A stretch of 64,000 nt of DNA from Hahella sp. HNIBRBA332 (GTDB lineage: Bacteria; Pseudomonadota; Gammaproteobacteria; Pseudomonadales; Oleiphilaceae), in NCBI RefSeq assembly GCF_030719035.1, contig NZ_CP132203.1, positions 3,986,501 through 4,050,500 on the forward strand, read 5' to 3'. The stretch's first letter is position 1. Each line of letters begins with the position of its first letter. The position numbers and the translations under genes were made by a program. Shown piece by piece: positions 8,948 through 17,704 of this stretch. The notes below the pieces were generated by a model. That model was given only the letters and a program-made list of their open reading frames with translations, searched no databases and was not told where the DNA came from.

Positions 8948-9146
8948 TCTTACCTCTCGTTTACATCCCCTTTCCCCCTTATATATCTTGCCTGTATCCT
9001 GCGCCACTCCCTCCATCCTGGACCCAGTTTAGCCGCCACCTGTAAATGGGCGTTTCTTATCATTTTGACGTTGTCGCAAGTGCTAACATAATTGCCCCAC
9101 AGCGGCTCCAACCGCTCAGGCATCTTATGGAGAAACAACTATAACA

Positions 9147-9881
9147 ATGCGGCGTTTACATCAGACACTCACTTCCCCGAGACATACCCTCAGCGGCGTT
9201 CTGCTTAGCGTCTCTCTACTGTCTACATCGATTCACGCCAGTGCGGAGATCCCAATGGACTCTGAACAATGGCGACTTGAGTTCAATAAAGACGGGGTGA
9301 AAATCTTCACTATGGATTTCCCAGGCTCCGACTTCAAAGCGTTCAAAGCGGAAACTGTATTGAATACGCCATTGCGTTCTATTCTGGCGGTCATGGCGGA
9401 CCCCACTTCCTGCATGAAGTGGGTGCATGGCTGCATTGCCTCAGAAGAAGTGGAGCGCGGCAGCTTCACCAAGCGCTATGCGTATTCCGTGAATGATTTG
9501 CCCTGGCCAGTGCGCGATCGTGACTACGTGCTGGAAATCAGTACTCAGCGCGATCCCGCCACCGAGGAAGTGACCATGGATATGTACGCCGTAGATGGTA
9601 AAGTGCCGGAAAAGGACAAGTATGTGCGGGTGCATCAGCAAGAAACGCACTATTCGTTCCAGCCCCAGGGTGAGACTCAAACGCGCATGACATGGCTGCA
9701 ACACACCGAGCCCGCTGGCGCCATCCCCAGTTGGCTAGTGAATTCGCTGATTGTCGACATCCCCTACAAGTCCATGCGCGCCCTGGAGAAGCTGGCCAAC
9801 AGCGATCCCTATCGCAATGCCCGCGTCCGCTACGATGATGCGGGAAACGTAGTCGGTGTGGAAACCAAGGCCGAACAGTAG
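9147..9881 (+). CDS. Secreted START-domain lipid-binding protein
   Basis: A 244-residue protein of the START/Bet v 1-like fold. Residues 1-34 form a signal peptide ending in HASA. The rest matches the bacterial START pattern, with segments such as FKAETVLNTPLRSILAVMAD, CMKWVHGC, YSVNDLPWPVRDRDYVLE and a C-terminal long helix (SWLVNSLIVDIPYKSMRALEKLA). START domains bind lipids or sterol-like molecules in a deep pocket; the ligand here is unknown, and the periplasm is the likely site. Its stop is six bases from the convergent stop of the CBS gene. It appears monocistronic. Confidence 0.85.
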   Translation: MRRLHQTLTSPRHTLSGVLLSVSLLSTSIHASAEIPMDSEQWRLEFNKDGVKIFTMDFPGSDFKAFKAETVLNTPLRSILAVMADPTSCMKWVHGCIASEEVERGSFTKRYAYSVNDLPWPVRDRDYVLEISTQRDPATEEVTMDMYAVDGKVPEKDKYVRVHQQETHYSFQPQGETQTRMTWLQHTEPAGAIPSWLVNSLIVDIPYKSMRALEKLANSDPYRNARVRYDDAGNVVGVETKAEQ

Positions 9882-9887
9882 CCGAAA

Positions 9888-10355
9888 TTAATTCAGACTT
9901 TCTTTCAACACTTTCAACATGTCATAGGTGGTGATGATTCCAACCACCTTCTTATCGCGCATAACGAAAATCCGGTGCAGGTGCTCTTTCATCATCAGCT
10001 CCGCCACTTCCGACAAGGGCGTGCTTTCGGTGACATACAACAGGATGGGGGACATAATGTCCCCCACCTCCACCGGCACTTTCACCATTTCCTCAAAAAT
10101 GAACTGACGCAAGCGGCGGGCTTCTTTTTGCTCCTCCGGCGTCATTTGCGCGTCGTAATTGGTGTCAACGTGATTGAGATGAAAGTCCGCGATATCGGAC
10201 AAGGTAGCGATGCCAACCACTTCATTGCGGTCGTTCACCACAGGACTGCCGGAAATGCCATTCTGCGCCAGAAACGCGCCGAATTTTTGCATCGTCCAGC
10301 TTGCAGGTACTGATTTGATGTGGGGCGTCATGATGTCGCTTGCGACCAGAGTCAT
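9888..10355 (-). CDS. Two-CBS-domain protein
   Basis: A 155-residue cytoplasmic protein made almost wholly of two CBS domains, at about residues 7-62 (ASDIMTPHIKSVPASWTMQK) and about 97-153 (VGDIMSPILLYVTESTPLSE). Such pairs bind adenine nucleotides and act as energy sensors. No effector domain is fused and no obvious partner gene is adjacent, so the target is unknown. It shares an upstream region with the divergent TetR gene. Confidence 0.88.
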   Translation of the reverse strand: MTLVASDIMTPHIKSVPASWTMQKFGAFLAQNGISGSPVVNDRNEVVGIATLSDIADFHLNHVDTNYDAQMTPEEQKEARRLRQFIFEEMVKVPVEVGDIMSPILLYVTESTPLSEVAELMMKEHLHRIFVMRDKKVVGIITTYDMLKVLKESLN

Positions 10356-10434
10356 CGTCCAAAATCCTCTTCAGGTCGGCGGAATTGTTATCGTTGCGCG
10401 AAACATTCTACTCTTCCCCCATAGCCATGCCTAG

Positions 10435-10497
10435 TTCACAACACGTGAAGAGAGCTTAAATGCTAGAATAACGACGTCTATCGTTTAACGATGTAGT
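10435..10497. promoter_or_regulatory. Two inverted repeats around a -10 element, candidate TetR operators
   Basis: In the divergent region before the TetR gene, TTCACAACACGTGAA (10435-10449) and ATCGTTTAACGAT (10480-10492) are perfect inverted repeats. A TAGAAT element lies between them at 10464-10469. The arrangement fits autorepression by the adjacent TetR protein; which repeat is the operator is an inference. Confidence 0.4.
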
Positions 10498-10518
10498 ACT
10501 AAGCAGGTAAACGTCTCA

Positions 10519-11187
10519 GTGAAACGCCCAACCCGGCGCAGCCGCGCTATTGATGAACAAGAAAAGGCCGCACGCCGACTCAGCATACTGGAAGCCGCCC
10601 GCGCGCTTTACTTACTGCAACCCGCACAGCTGCCGTCAGTGATCAGCATCGCCCAACAGGCTGGACTGGCCAAAGGGACAGTGTATCTTTACTTCAAAAC
10701 GAAAGAAGAAATCTTTCTCGATCTGCTTGGCGGCCTGTATCAGCAGCTATTGCAAGAGCTGGCGGAGGTCGCCGAAGACAGCGACAAATCTAACGAAGAC
10801 CTTATCGGCGGGCTGATCAATCAAACAACCCGGTTTGTACAGGAACACCCTCATTTCATGCCCTTGGCTTCTATGACCAGCTCCATTCTCGAACGCAACG
10901 TTGAAGCAGAGCGCGTTGCTGACTTCAAAGCGGAACTGATGGGACGCATTCAAATACTGGCTGTCGGATTGCGCCGCCATTTACCGCAGATTACCGAAAC
11001 TCAATGCCTCAATTTGCTGCTTCACACTAATGCGCTGCTGTTGGGGCTATGGCAGATGCAGAGCGTGCCAGCCCAAGTCAAAGAAGTTCTAAAGCAGCGT
11101 AACCTGGACGCACTGGTTCCGGCCTTTGAACCCGCATTACGGGAATCCATGAACCTGCTTTGGCGTGGAGTCCTGCAACCAACCTAA
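10519..11187 (+). CDS. TetR/AcrR family transcriptional regulator
   Basis: A 222-residue one-component repressor. The N-terminal helix-turn-helix is clear at about residues 20-66 (SILEAARALYL, then ISIAQQAGLAKGTVYLYFKTKEEIF). The C-terminal all-helical ligand and dimerisation domain is not assignable to a ligand class. Start is GTG at 10519. Upstream inverted repeats could be its own operator. The divergent gene encodes a CBS protein and the next gene on the same strand (PhoH) is 266 bp away, so no obvious efflux or degradation target is adjacent. Confidence 0.88.
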   Translation: MKRPTRRSRAIDEQEKAARRLSILEAARALYLLQPAQLPSVISIAQQAGLAKGTVYLYFKTKEEIFLDLLGGLYQQLLQELAEVAEDSDKSNEDLIGGLINQTTRFVQEHPHFMPLASMTSSILERNVEAERVADFKAELMGRIQILAVGLRRHLPQITETQCLNLLLHTNALLLGLWQMQSVPAQVKEVLKQRNLDALVPAFEPALRESMNLLWRGVLQPT

Positions 11188-11453
11188 TCTATTATTTTGT
11201 TATTTCAGGTGCTTCCAAAATTACATGCGTAGGTTATTATGCAAGTAAGGGACATTAAATGACTGTTCGGTTACCGTAGAGAGAAACCCAGTTTTTTAAC
11301 GTCGAACAATAACCAGACATCAATGGCAGGGAGTGGGTTGTTGATTCAAACCTACATATTCCTCACATATCCTCGCATTCGACCATCAGGCGCGACCTGC
11401 GCCAACCACTCCCAGATACGTTGCTGCTCATCAACCGGCAAAGGAAATAAAGC

Positions 11454-12836
11454 ATGGCGCGATCCCGTTCGCAATTGAAGAACTATGTGCTTGACACCAA
11501 CGTCCTTATCCACGATCCAAACGCCATTCTCAACTTCGAAGAACACCAAGTCGTCATTCCCATTACTGTGCTGGAGGAGTTAGACCGTCTGAAAACCGGC
11601 AAATCATCCATTGCCGCCGATTGCCGTCAGGCGATTCGCCTGATCGATAAATTACTGGGGGACGCCACGCCCAAAGAAATAGAGAAAGGGGTCCCTATCG
11701 TACGCGTAGCTAAAGGCGAGCCTCTGGGAACCATTTCCATCCTGATGGACCTGGAAGGCACCCATCAGGTGCAGCTGCCTGAAACCCTCAATGATAACAA
11801 GATTATTAACGCGCTGGTCACACTCCAGAGCAAGCACAAATCCCGCCCCACCATCCTGGTGAGCAAAGACATCAACATGCGCCTGAAAGCTAGGGCCTGT
11901 GGCGTGGAAGCAGAGGATTACCACACTGACCAGTTGATCGACGATATTGATCTGCTGCCTAAAGGCTACCAAGAGTTCAACCATAGCTTCTGGGACAACA
12001 TCAATAAAGTGGAGACGCTGCAGAAAGACGGACTCACCGAGCACGTTATTCCGCGTCTGCCGGAGTTGAAGGACCTGAATCGCAATGATTTCATCATTGA
12101 CGAACAAGGGTTCGTGGGGCGCGTTTCCGAATTTCGCGACGATCACATGGTGGTGCGAGACCTGTCTCGCGATAAATTGCTGCAGCAGGAAGCCTGGGGA
12201 CTGACGCCCCGCGATATCTATCAGGCGGTAGCGCTCCAACTGTTGCTGGACCCGGATATTCACTTAGTGAATCTGACTGGCGCCGCTGGCTCAGGCAAGA
12301 CCATTCTGGCTCTGGCCGCGGCCATCGAAATGACAGTGGCGAGCAAACGCTACAAGCGCATCATCGTCACCCGCAGCACCCAGGGACTCGACGAGGACAT
12401 CGGCTTTCTGCCCGGCACCGAGGCGGAAAAAATGGAGCCCTGGCTGGGCGCCATTACCGATAACCTGGAGGCGTTGCATCACGATGATGAAAACATGTCC
12501 GCCAGCGTGGAGTATATCCTGCAAAAAGTGCCGATACAGTTCAAATCACTGAACTACATCCGCGGCCGCAGCTTCCAGCACAGTCTGATCGTTATCGACG
12601 AGTGCCAAAACCTCACGCCGCATCAAGTAAAAACCATCATCACCCGAGCCGGAAACGGCAGTAAGGTGGTCTGCCTTGGCAACTTGGCGCAGATCGACAC
12701 GCCTTACTTGAATGCGCCCAGCTCAGGTTTGACTTATATGACCGAACGCTTCCGCGGCTTTAAGCACGGCGCGCACGTTCATCTGCGCGGTGTGCCCAGA
12801 TCCGCTCTGGCTGAGTTTGCGGAAGCCAACTTATGA
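11454..12836 (+). CDS. PIN-PhoH fusion ATPase (PhoH2 type)
   Basis: A 460-residue protein with an N-terminal PIN nuclease-fold domain (about residues 5-135; YVLDTNVLIHDPN, VLEELDRLK) fused to a PhoH P-loop ATPase domain (about 225-455). Walker A is GAAGSGKT near residues 275-282 and Walker B is LIVIDE near 377, followed by CQNLTPHQVKTIITRAG. PIN-PhoH proteins are reported to unwind and cleave RNA. It is not phosphate-regulated on any evidence visible here. Its stop overlaps the convergent stop of the next gene by six bases. Confidence 0.92.
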   Translation: MARSRSQLKNYVLDTNVLIHDPNAILNFEEHQVVIPITVLEELDRLKTGKSSIAADCRQAIRLIDKLLGDATPKEIEKGVPIVRVAKGEPLGTISILMDLEGTHQVQLPETLNDNKIINALVTLQSKHKSRPTILVSKDINMRLKARACGVEAEDYHTDQLIDDIDLLPKGYQEFNHSFWDNINKVETLQKDGLTEHVIPRLPELKDLNRNDFIIDEQGFVGRVSEFRDDHMVVRDLSRDKLLQQEAWGLTPRDIYQAVALQLLLDPDIHLVNLTGAAGSGKTILALAAAIEMTVASKRYKRIIVTRSTQGLDEDIGFLPGTEAEKMEPWLGAITDNLEALHHDDENMSASVEYILQKVPIQFKSLNYIRGRSFQHSLIVIDECQNLTPHQVKTIITRAGNGSKVVCLGNLAQIDTPYLNAPSSGLTYMTERFRGFKHGAHVHLRGVPRSALAEFAEANL

Positions 12837-13328
12837 TTTCTTGATTTTCCCCATTAGATAAGAGGCGGCCGGATTCACTTGTATCCGGCCCGCCATAGCA
12901 GTGCGTCCCAGCAGCATACGAAAGCGCATGCTGTCGCGATTGGTTAGCGTCATCTCCACTGGCCAGGCTTGGCCGCCCACCTGAAGCAGAGTGCTGATCA
13001 CAAAACGCATTTCCCGATGGCCGCCGGAATCCGACACCATTCGCTGATCAATGACGGCTGCATCGCATTCAATGACTTTCTCACTATTCCCCTGAACCGG
13101 GTGGATAGCGAAGCGCACCCGAGTTCCCGTCGGCGACTCATAAGACTCCAACTCAAACGCATGCAGCGCGGAAGTTCTCGCTCCGGTATCCACCTTTGCC
13201 TTGATTCTGGGGATGCCTAATTCCGGCAACGCCACCCACTCCCGCCAGCCAACCACCAAGCGCTCTTTTCCACTTTGAGGATCGCTTTTCATCGCCTCTT
13301 CCAGCTTGTTCACTGCGCCTTCAGTCAT
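12831..13328 (-). CDS. RimK-associated type aspartyl-protease-fold protein (putative ATP-dependent zinc protease family)
   Basis: A protein of about 165 residues of the DUF785 family, often found beside rimK and annotated as ATP-dependent zinc protease. The retroviral-protease-like core is visible: VDTGARTSALHA near residues 46-57 and a C-terminal MLLGRTAMAGR. No ATPase motif is in this chain, so the family name is historical. RimK is not in the window. Start is uncertain: ATG at 13328 is used, the frame extends to 13340, and an internal ATG (MKSDPQ) with AGAGG before it is also possible. It is convergent with the PhoH gene. Confidence 0.8.
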   Translation of the reverse strand: MTEGAVNKLEEAMKSDPQSGKERLVVGWREWVALPELGIPRIKAKVDTGARTSALHAFELESYESPTGTRVRFAIHPVQGNSEKVIECDAAVIDQRMVSDSGGHREMRFVISTLLQVGGQAWPVEMTLTNRDSMRFRMLLGRTAMAGRIQVNPAASYLMGKIKKS

Positions 13329-13480
13329 TCTCACATCCACTCAACATGCTTCACAGCCACTCCACATTTATTTCGCGCCAGAAAATTTTATTCCGGGGCG
13401 TCCATTCATAAACTTTATGCGTAAATAAAATAACCCGAGATACGTAAATCGCAAACAAATAATCCCTTAAAGGAGACCAC

Positions 13481-14926
13481 ATGCCGCGAACCCTGCACTG
13501 GTTCCGCAACGACCTGCGCACCCGCGACAACCCGGCATTATACGCCGCCGCCCAGCGCGCCCGAGAGCAGAATTCGGAGCTCATCGCCTGCTTTTTGTTG
13601 AGCCCGGAGCAATGGCGCAGCCATGACATGGCGGATATCAAGCTGGACTTCATGTTACGCAATCTCAAAGCGCTGCAAGCTGAGCTGTCCAACTTGAATA
13701 TGCCTCTGTTTATTCTAGACGCTTCCCGATTTGACGAAGCGCCGGCCAAGCTTCTTGCGTTTATGCAGCAGCATCAATGCGACGCATTAACCTTTAATGA
13801 AGAGTTCGGCGTTAATGAGAGGCGCAGAGACAAAGCCGTTAAGGCGGCACTGAACGCAGAAGGATTTGAAGCCCTCAAGTTTCGTGATCAAAGCATTCTT
13901 CCAGCTGGCTCCATCCGCACCGGTCAGGGAACTCCCTATGCCGTTTTTACCCCTTATAAACGCGCCTGGTTTTCACAATGCCCAGAGCACATTGAACTTT
14001 GGCCAGCGCCGGCGAAGCAGCCATCGCCAACGCAAACGCCCACGGGGGATATACCTGAATCCGTCCCAGGCTTTGACAAGGTCTCTTCAGAGGCTTACAC
14101 CGCCGGTGAGGGAGCCGCCCTGCAGAAGCTGGACGAATTTCTGGAGCAAAAGGTTGACCGCTATCATGAGCAACGAGACTTTCCCGCTATTGATGGCGTC
14201 AGCCAACTATCCCCCTACCTCACCCTGGGCGTACTCTCCGGCCGGCAATGCTTTCACGCCGCACAACGACATCGCCATGCATCGCCAAATACCGGCCAAG
14301 GCGTGGACACCTGGATAAATGAATTGATCTGGCGGGATTTTTACATTCACATTTTGTATGACTTTCCTCGCATCAGCATGGCGAAAGCCTTTAAGGAAGA
14401 AACGGAAAATCTGCAGTGGAGGCGCTCTGACAAAGACTTCCTGGCCTGGTGCGAAGGAAAAACGGGAATCCCCATCGTCGACGCCGCGATGCGGCAGTTG
14501 AACCAGACTGGCTGGATGCACAATCGCCTGCGCATGATCTGCGCGATGTTTTTGAGTAAAAACCTGTTGTTGGATTGGCGCCAGGGCGAGCGCTACTTTA
14601 TGCGCAAATTGATAGACGGCCATCTCGCAGCCAATAACGGAGGCTGGCAATGGAGCGCTTCCACTGGCGTAGACGCTGCGCCTTACTTCCGCATGTTCAA
14701 TCCGATATCACAGAGTGAAAAGTTCGATCCAAACGGGGACTTTATTCGCCACTATGTGCCCGAGTTGGCCGAACTATCGACCAAACTCATCCACCAGCCC
14801 CCGTCTGACGTCAGGATTCGGCTGGGCTATCCCGCTCCGATTGTGGATTTAAAAGCCAGCCGCGAGCGGGCGCTGCAGGCGTTTCGGGGGCTTAAAGACC
14901 GGGCCTCATCTGCACACAGCGCATGA
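13481..14926 (+). CDS. phrB: Class I deoxyribodipyrimidine photo-lyase
   Basis: Light-driven repair enzyme for cyclobutane pyrimidine dimers, 481 residues. The N-terminal antenna-binding alpha/beta domain begins LHWFRNDLRTRDNPAL. The C-terminal FAD-binding helical domain has NELIWRDFYIHIL, the segment WCEGKTGIPIVDAAMRQL and the strongly conserved HNRLRMICAMFLSKNLLLDW, then WQWSASTGVDAAPYFRMFNP. ATG has AAAGGAG upstream. The 3-prime end overlaps the convergent moeB end by 21 bp. Confidence 0.94.
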   Translation: MPRTLHWFRNDLRTRDNPALYAAAQRAREQNSELIACFLLSPEQWRSHDMADIKLDFMLRNLKALQAELSNLNMPLFILDASRFDEAPAKLLAFMQQHQCDALTFNEEFGVNERRRDKAVKAALNAEGFEALKFRDQSILPAGSIRTGQGTPYAVFTPYKRAWFSQCPEHIELWPAPAKQPSPTQTPTGDIPESVPGFDKVSSEAYTAGEGAALQKLDEFLEQKVDRYHEQRDFPAIDGVSQLSPYLTLGVLSGRQCFHAAQRHRHASPNTGQGVDTWINELIWRDFYIHILYDFPRISMAKAFKEETENLQWRRSDKDFLAWCEGKTGIPIVDAAMRQLNQTGWMHNRLRMICAMFLSKNLLLDWRQGERYFMRKLIDGHLAANNGGWQWSASTGVDAAPYFRMFNPISQSEKFDPNGDFIRHYVPELAELSTKLIHQPPSDVRIRLGYPAPIVDLKASRERALQAFRGLKDRASSAHSA

Positions 14927-15658
14927 TGGGTCTTTACGCACCTTGAATTCACGCCACTGCATGGTTTTTCCGTCGAACAACAACAGTCTGCCGGCGCAGG
15001 CGTCGCCAAATCCGCTAAGAACTTTTACTGCTTCCAGCGCTTGCAGACTGCCTATAACGCCCACCAGAGGCGCAATGACGCCTGCTTCAGAACAAGTCAG
15101 TTGCTGCTCGGACAACATCCCGTAAAGGCAGTGATAACAGGGCGCGTCGTCTCTGCGTGGATCAAACACCGCCAGTTGGCCTTCAGAACGAATCGCCGCA
15201 CCCGACACCAGAGGCTTGCCGTGACGCACGCAAGCCTCGTTAACCGCTGATCGGGTAGCGAAATTGTCAGTACAATCCAGCACGACATCCACATCCGCAA
15301 CCGCGGCGGACAATGACTCCTCCTGCAAAGGCCGGGTAATGGTCTCCACGCTGACATCCGGATTGATATCAGCAAGCGCGCGCCGAACGGACTCCGCCTT
15401 GTTGACGCCAACGTCTTGCTCTCTATGAGCGATCTGACGCTGCAGATTGGACAGATCCACCGCATCGAAGTCCGCCAGCACCATACGTCCACAACCGGCC
15501 GCGCCCAAATACATGGCGGCGGGACATCCAAGACCGCCTAACCCGATAACCAGCGCAGAGCTGTTGCGCAGCGCTTCCTGACCCGCGATATCGAAATCCG
15601 GCATCATGATTTGCCGGTTGTAGCGCATCAGCAGCGTATCGTTCATTTCATCCCGCAT
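14906..15658 (-). CDS. moeB: Molybdopterin-synthase adenylyltransferase MoeB
   Basis: E1-like enzyme of about 250 residues that adenylates the C-terminus of MoaD in molybdenum cofactor synthesis. The nucleotide motif GLGGLGCPAAMYL, the acceptor region RYNRQIMM and the zinc cysteines (CYHC near the middle and CAVC at the end) are all present. ThiF is the main alternative, but the place next to prmC-prfA-hemA matches moeB in Pseudomonas. The start at 15658 has GGAGG eight bases before it; an in-frame ATG at 15673 also exists. Together with prmC, prfA and hemA it forms a likely minus-strand operon. Confidence 0.9.
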   Translation of the reverse strand: MRDEMNDTLLMRYNRQIMMPDFDIAGQEALRNSSALVIGLGGLGCPAAMYLGAAGCGRMVLADFDAVDLSNLQRQIAHREQDVGVNKAESVRRALADINPDVSVETITRPLQEESLSAAVADVDVVLDCTDNFATRSAVNEACVRHGKPLVSGAAIRSEGQLAVFDPRRDDAPCYHCLYGMLSEQQLTCSEAGVIAPLVGVIGSLQALEAVKVLSGFGDACAGRLLLFDGKTMQWREFKVRKDPSCAVCR

Positions 15659-15690
15659 AGCATCATCCTCCATACCTCGGCGCGCCAGCT

Positions 15691-16521
15691 CTATACAGGC
15701 AAGCGACCCAGAGTGATTCGGTCATGTCCCGCCAAGTCTTGATGAGTTTGTACGTCAACGTAGCCGGCAGCGGCAAAAATTTCACGCACCGCAGCGCCTT
15801 GATCGTAGCCGTGCTCCACCGCCAGCAAACCGCCCACCTGCAAATGGCGTTCGCCGCCAGCAGCAATCAGGCGTATGTCCGCCAAACCCTGATCTGCAGC
15901 CACCAACGCAGACGCTGGCTCAAAACGCACGTCCCCTTGCTTCAAGTGGACATCCAGGGCGTCAATGTAGGGGGGGTTACTGACAATAACATGGAATCGT
16001 TCATTCGCTATTGCCTCGTACCAGTTTGAGCGCAGGCATCGCACGTTCGCCAGTCCAAGCGACTGGACATTGGCCATCGCCAAGTTAACCGCTTCCTGGC
16101 TGAGATCCACCGCAGTTAAGCGCCAGTCGGGACGCTCATGAGCCAGCGCACAGGCGATAGCGCCGGTTCCGGTTCCCAAATCCAACAATGTGGCTCCGGT
16201 AGGCAGCGCTTCCTCAAGGATCAGCTCAACCAGCAATTCGGTTTCCGGCCGGGGAATCAACGTGGCGGGACTGACTTGAAACTCCAGCGACCAAAATTCC
16301 CGCTTGCCGATCAAATGCGCTACCGGCCGACCTGTTTCACGCTCGGCGATTAGTCGCTGATACGCCTGCAAGACGCATTCATCCAACAGGCTGTCGATAT
16401 GACTGATCAGATAAGTCCGACCTTTCTGCAGTACATGGGCAAGCAGCACTTCGGCGTCCAGCTTGGGACTTTCCGTCTCAAGCCGGCTTTTCGCCCAGGC
16501 CAGGGCTTCGTCTATGCGCAT
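15691..16521 (-). CDS. prmC: Release factor glutamine methyltransferase PrmC (HemK)
   Basis: SAM-dependent enzyme that methylates the glutamine of the GGQ motif in release factors. Of 276 residues, the N-terminal helical domain covers about 1-75. The methyltransferase core has the SAM motif LDLGTGTG at 113-120 and the substrate-binding NPPY at 182-185. Its substrate, RF1, is encoded by the gene just upstream, 22 bp away. Confidence 0.96.
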   Translation of the reverse strand: MRIDEALAWAKSRLETESPKLDAEVLLAHVLQKGRTYLISHIDSLLDECVLQAYQRLIAERETGRPVAHLIGKREFWSLEFQVSPATLIPRPETELLVELILEEALPTGATLLDLGTGTGAIACALAHERPDWRLTAVDLSQEAVNLAMANVQSLGLANVRCLRSNWYEAIANERFHVIVSNPPYIDALDVHLKQGDVRFEPASALVAADQGLADIRLIAAGGERHLQVGGLLAVEHGYDQGAAVREIFAAAGYVDVQTHQDLAGHDRITLGRLPV

Positions 16522-16543
16522 AAGTCCGGTCCCGGTTTATCGC

Positions 16544-17626
16544 TTATTCGCTGATGCTGGCCAGCATTTCCGCCTGATACTCTTGCAACAAAGGCTGGAT
16601 TACCGGATCAAGATCGCCCTGCACCACTTCCTCCAGTTTATACAAAGTCAGGTTGATGCGGTGATCAGTGATACGTCCTTGCGGATAATTGTAGGTACGG
16701 ATACGTTCGGACCGGTCGCCGCTGCCCACCAGCGATTTACGGGTCTGAGCCTGCTCTTTCGCCTGCTTTTCCTGGGCGGAGGACAGCAACTTGGCTTTCA
16801 GCAACGACATCGCCTTAGCGCGGTTTTTGTGCTGCGAACGCTCGTCCTGACATTCCACGACAATGCCTGACGGTAAGTGGGTGATACGAATGGCGGAATC
16901 GGTTTTGTTAACGTGCTGACCACCCGCCCCGGAGGCGCGGTAAGTATCCACACGCAAATCCGCGGGATTAATGTCGACGTCGCCCACTTCCTCGACTTCC
17001 GGAAGAATCGCCACGGTGCAGGCGGAGGTGTGAATGCGGCCTTGCGATTCCGTCTCAGGCACCCGTTGCACACGATGAGCGCCGGATTCGAATTTCAGCA
17101 AACTGAAGACATTGTCGCCGGCGACGCGACTGATCACTTCCTTATAACCGCCGTGCTCGCCAGGACTTTCGCTGACGATTTCCACCTTCCACTTTTTCAG
17201 TTCAGCGTAGCGGGAATACATGCGAAACAGGTCGCCTGCGAAAATAGCCGCCTCGTCGCCGCCAGTGCCTGCGCGGATTTCAAGAAACACGTTGGAGCCA
17301 TCACGCGGGTCGCGGGGCAAAAGCAGGATCTGCAGGTCTTTCTCTAATTGCTCGCTGGATTCTTCCGCCGCCGCCAATTCCTCTTTCGCCATCTCCCGCA
17401 TGTCCGCATCACTGTCATTGAGCAGCAGCTTGGACTCTTCAATAGCGTTCAACGCATTCTGATATTCCCGATAGCAATGCACCACCGGCTCCAGCTCCGC
17501 GTACTCTTTCGACAACTCTTTAAACTTTTCCTGGACGCTGATGATATCCGGGTCTGAGAGCAGCGCCCCCACTTCCTCATAACGATCTTTCAAAAGATCG
17601 AGCTTTAACTTAATCGATTCTTTCAT
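16544..17626 (-). CDS. prfA: Peptide chain release factor 1
   Basis: RF1 recognises UAA and UAG stop codons and triggers peptide release; 360 residues, the same as E. coli. The codon-recognition PXT element appears as Pro190-Glu191-Thr192, and GGQ is at 235-237, with Gln237 the expected PrmC target. The family markers GTGGDEAA and ESQGRIHTSACTV are intact. It lies between hemA and prmC, the usual gammaproteobacterial order. Confidence 0.97.
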   Translation of the reverse strand: MKESIKLKLDLLKDRYEEVGALLSDPDIISVQEKFKELSKEYAELEPVVHCYREYQNALNAIEESKLLLNDSDADMREMAKEELAAAEESSEQLEKDLQILLLPRDPRDGSNVFLEIRAGTGGDEAAIFAGDLFRMYSRYAELKKWKVEIVSESPGEHGGYKEVISRVAGDNVFSLLKFESGAHRVQRVPETESQGRIHTSACTVAILPEVEEVGDVDINPADLRVDTYRASGAGGQHVNKTDSAIRITHLPSGIVVECQDERSQHKNRAKAMSLLKAKLLSSAQEKQAKEQAQTRKSLVGSGDRSERIRTYNYPQGRITDHRINLTLYKLEEVVQGDLDPVIQPLLQEYQAEMLASISE

Positions 17627-17704
17627 AAACCAATAACCATAGTGAAATTACGCAGTCGACCGAAACGGGGATAGAGGTTGGCCGGATAACGGCCTCAACG
17701 GACG

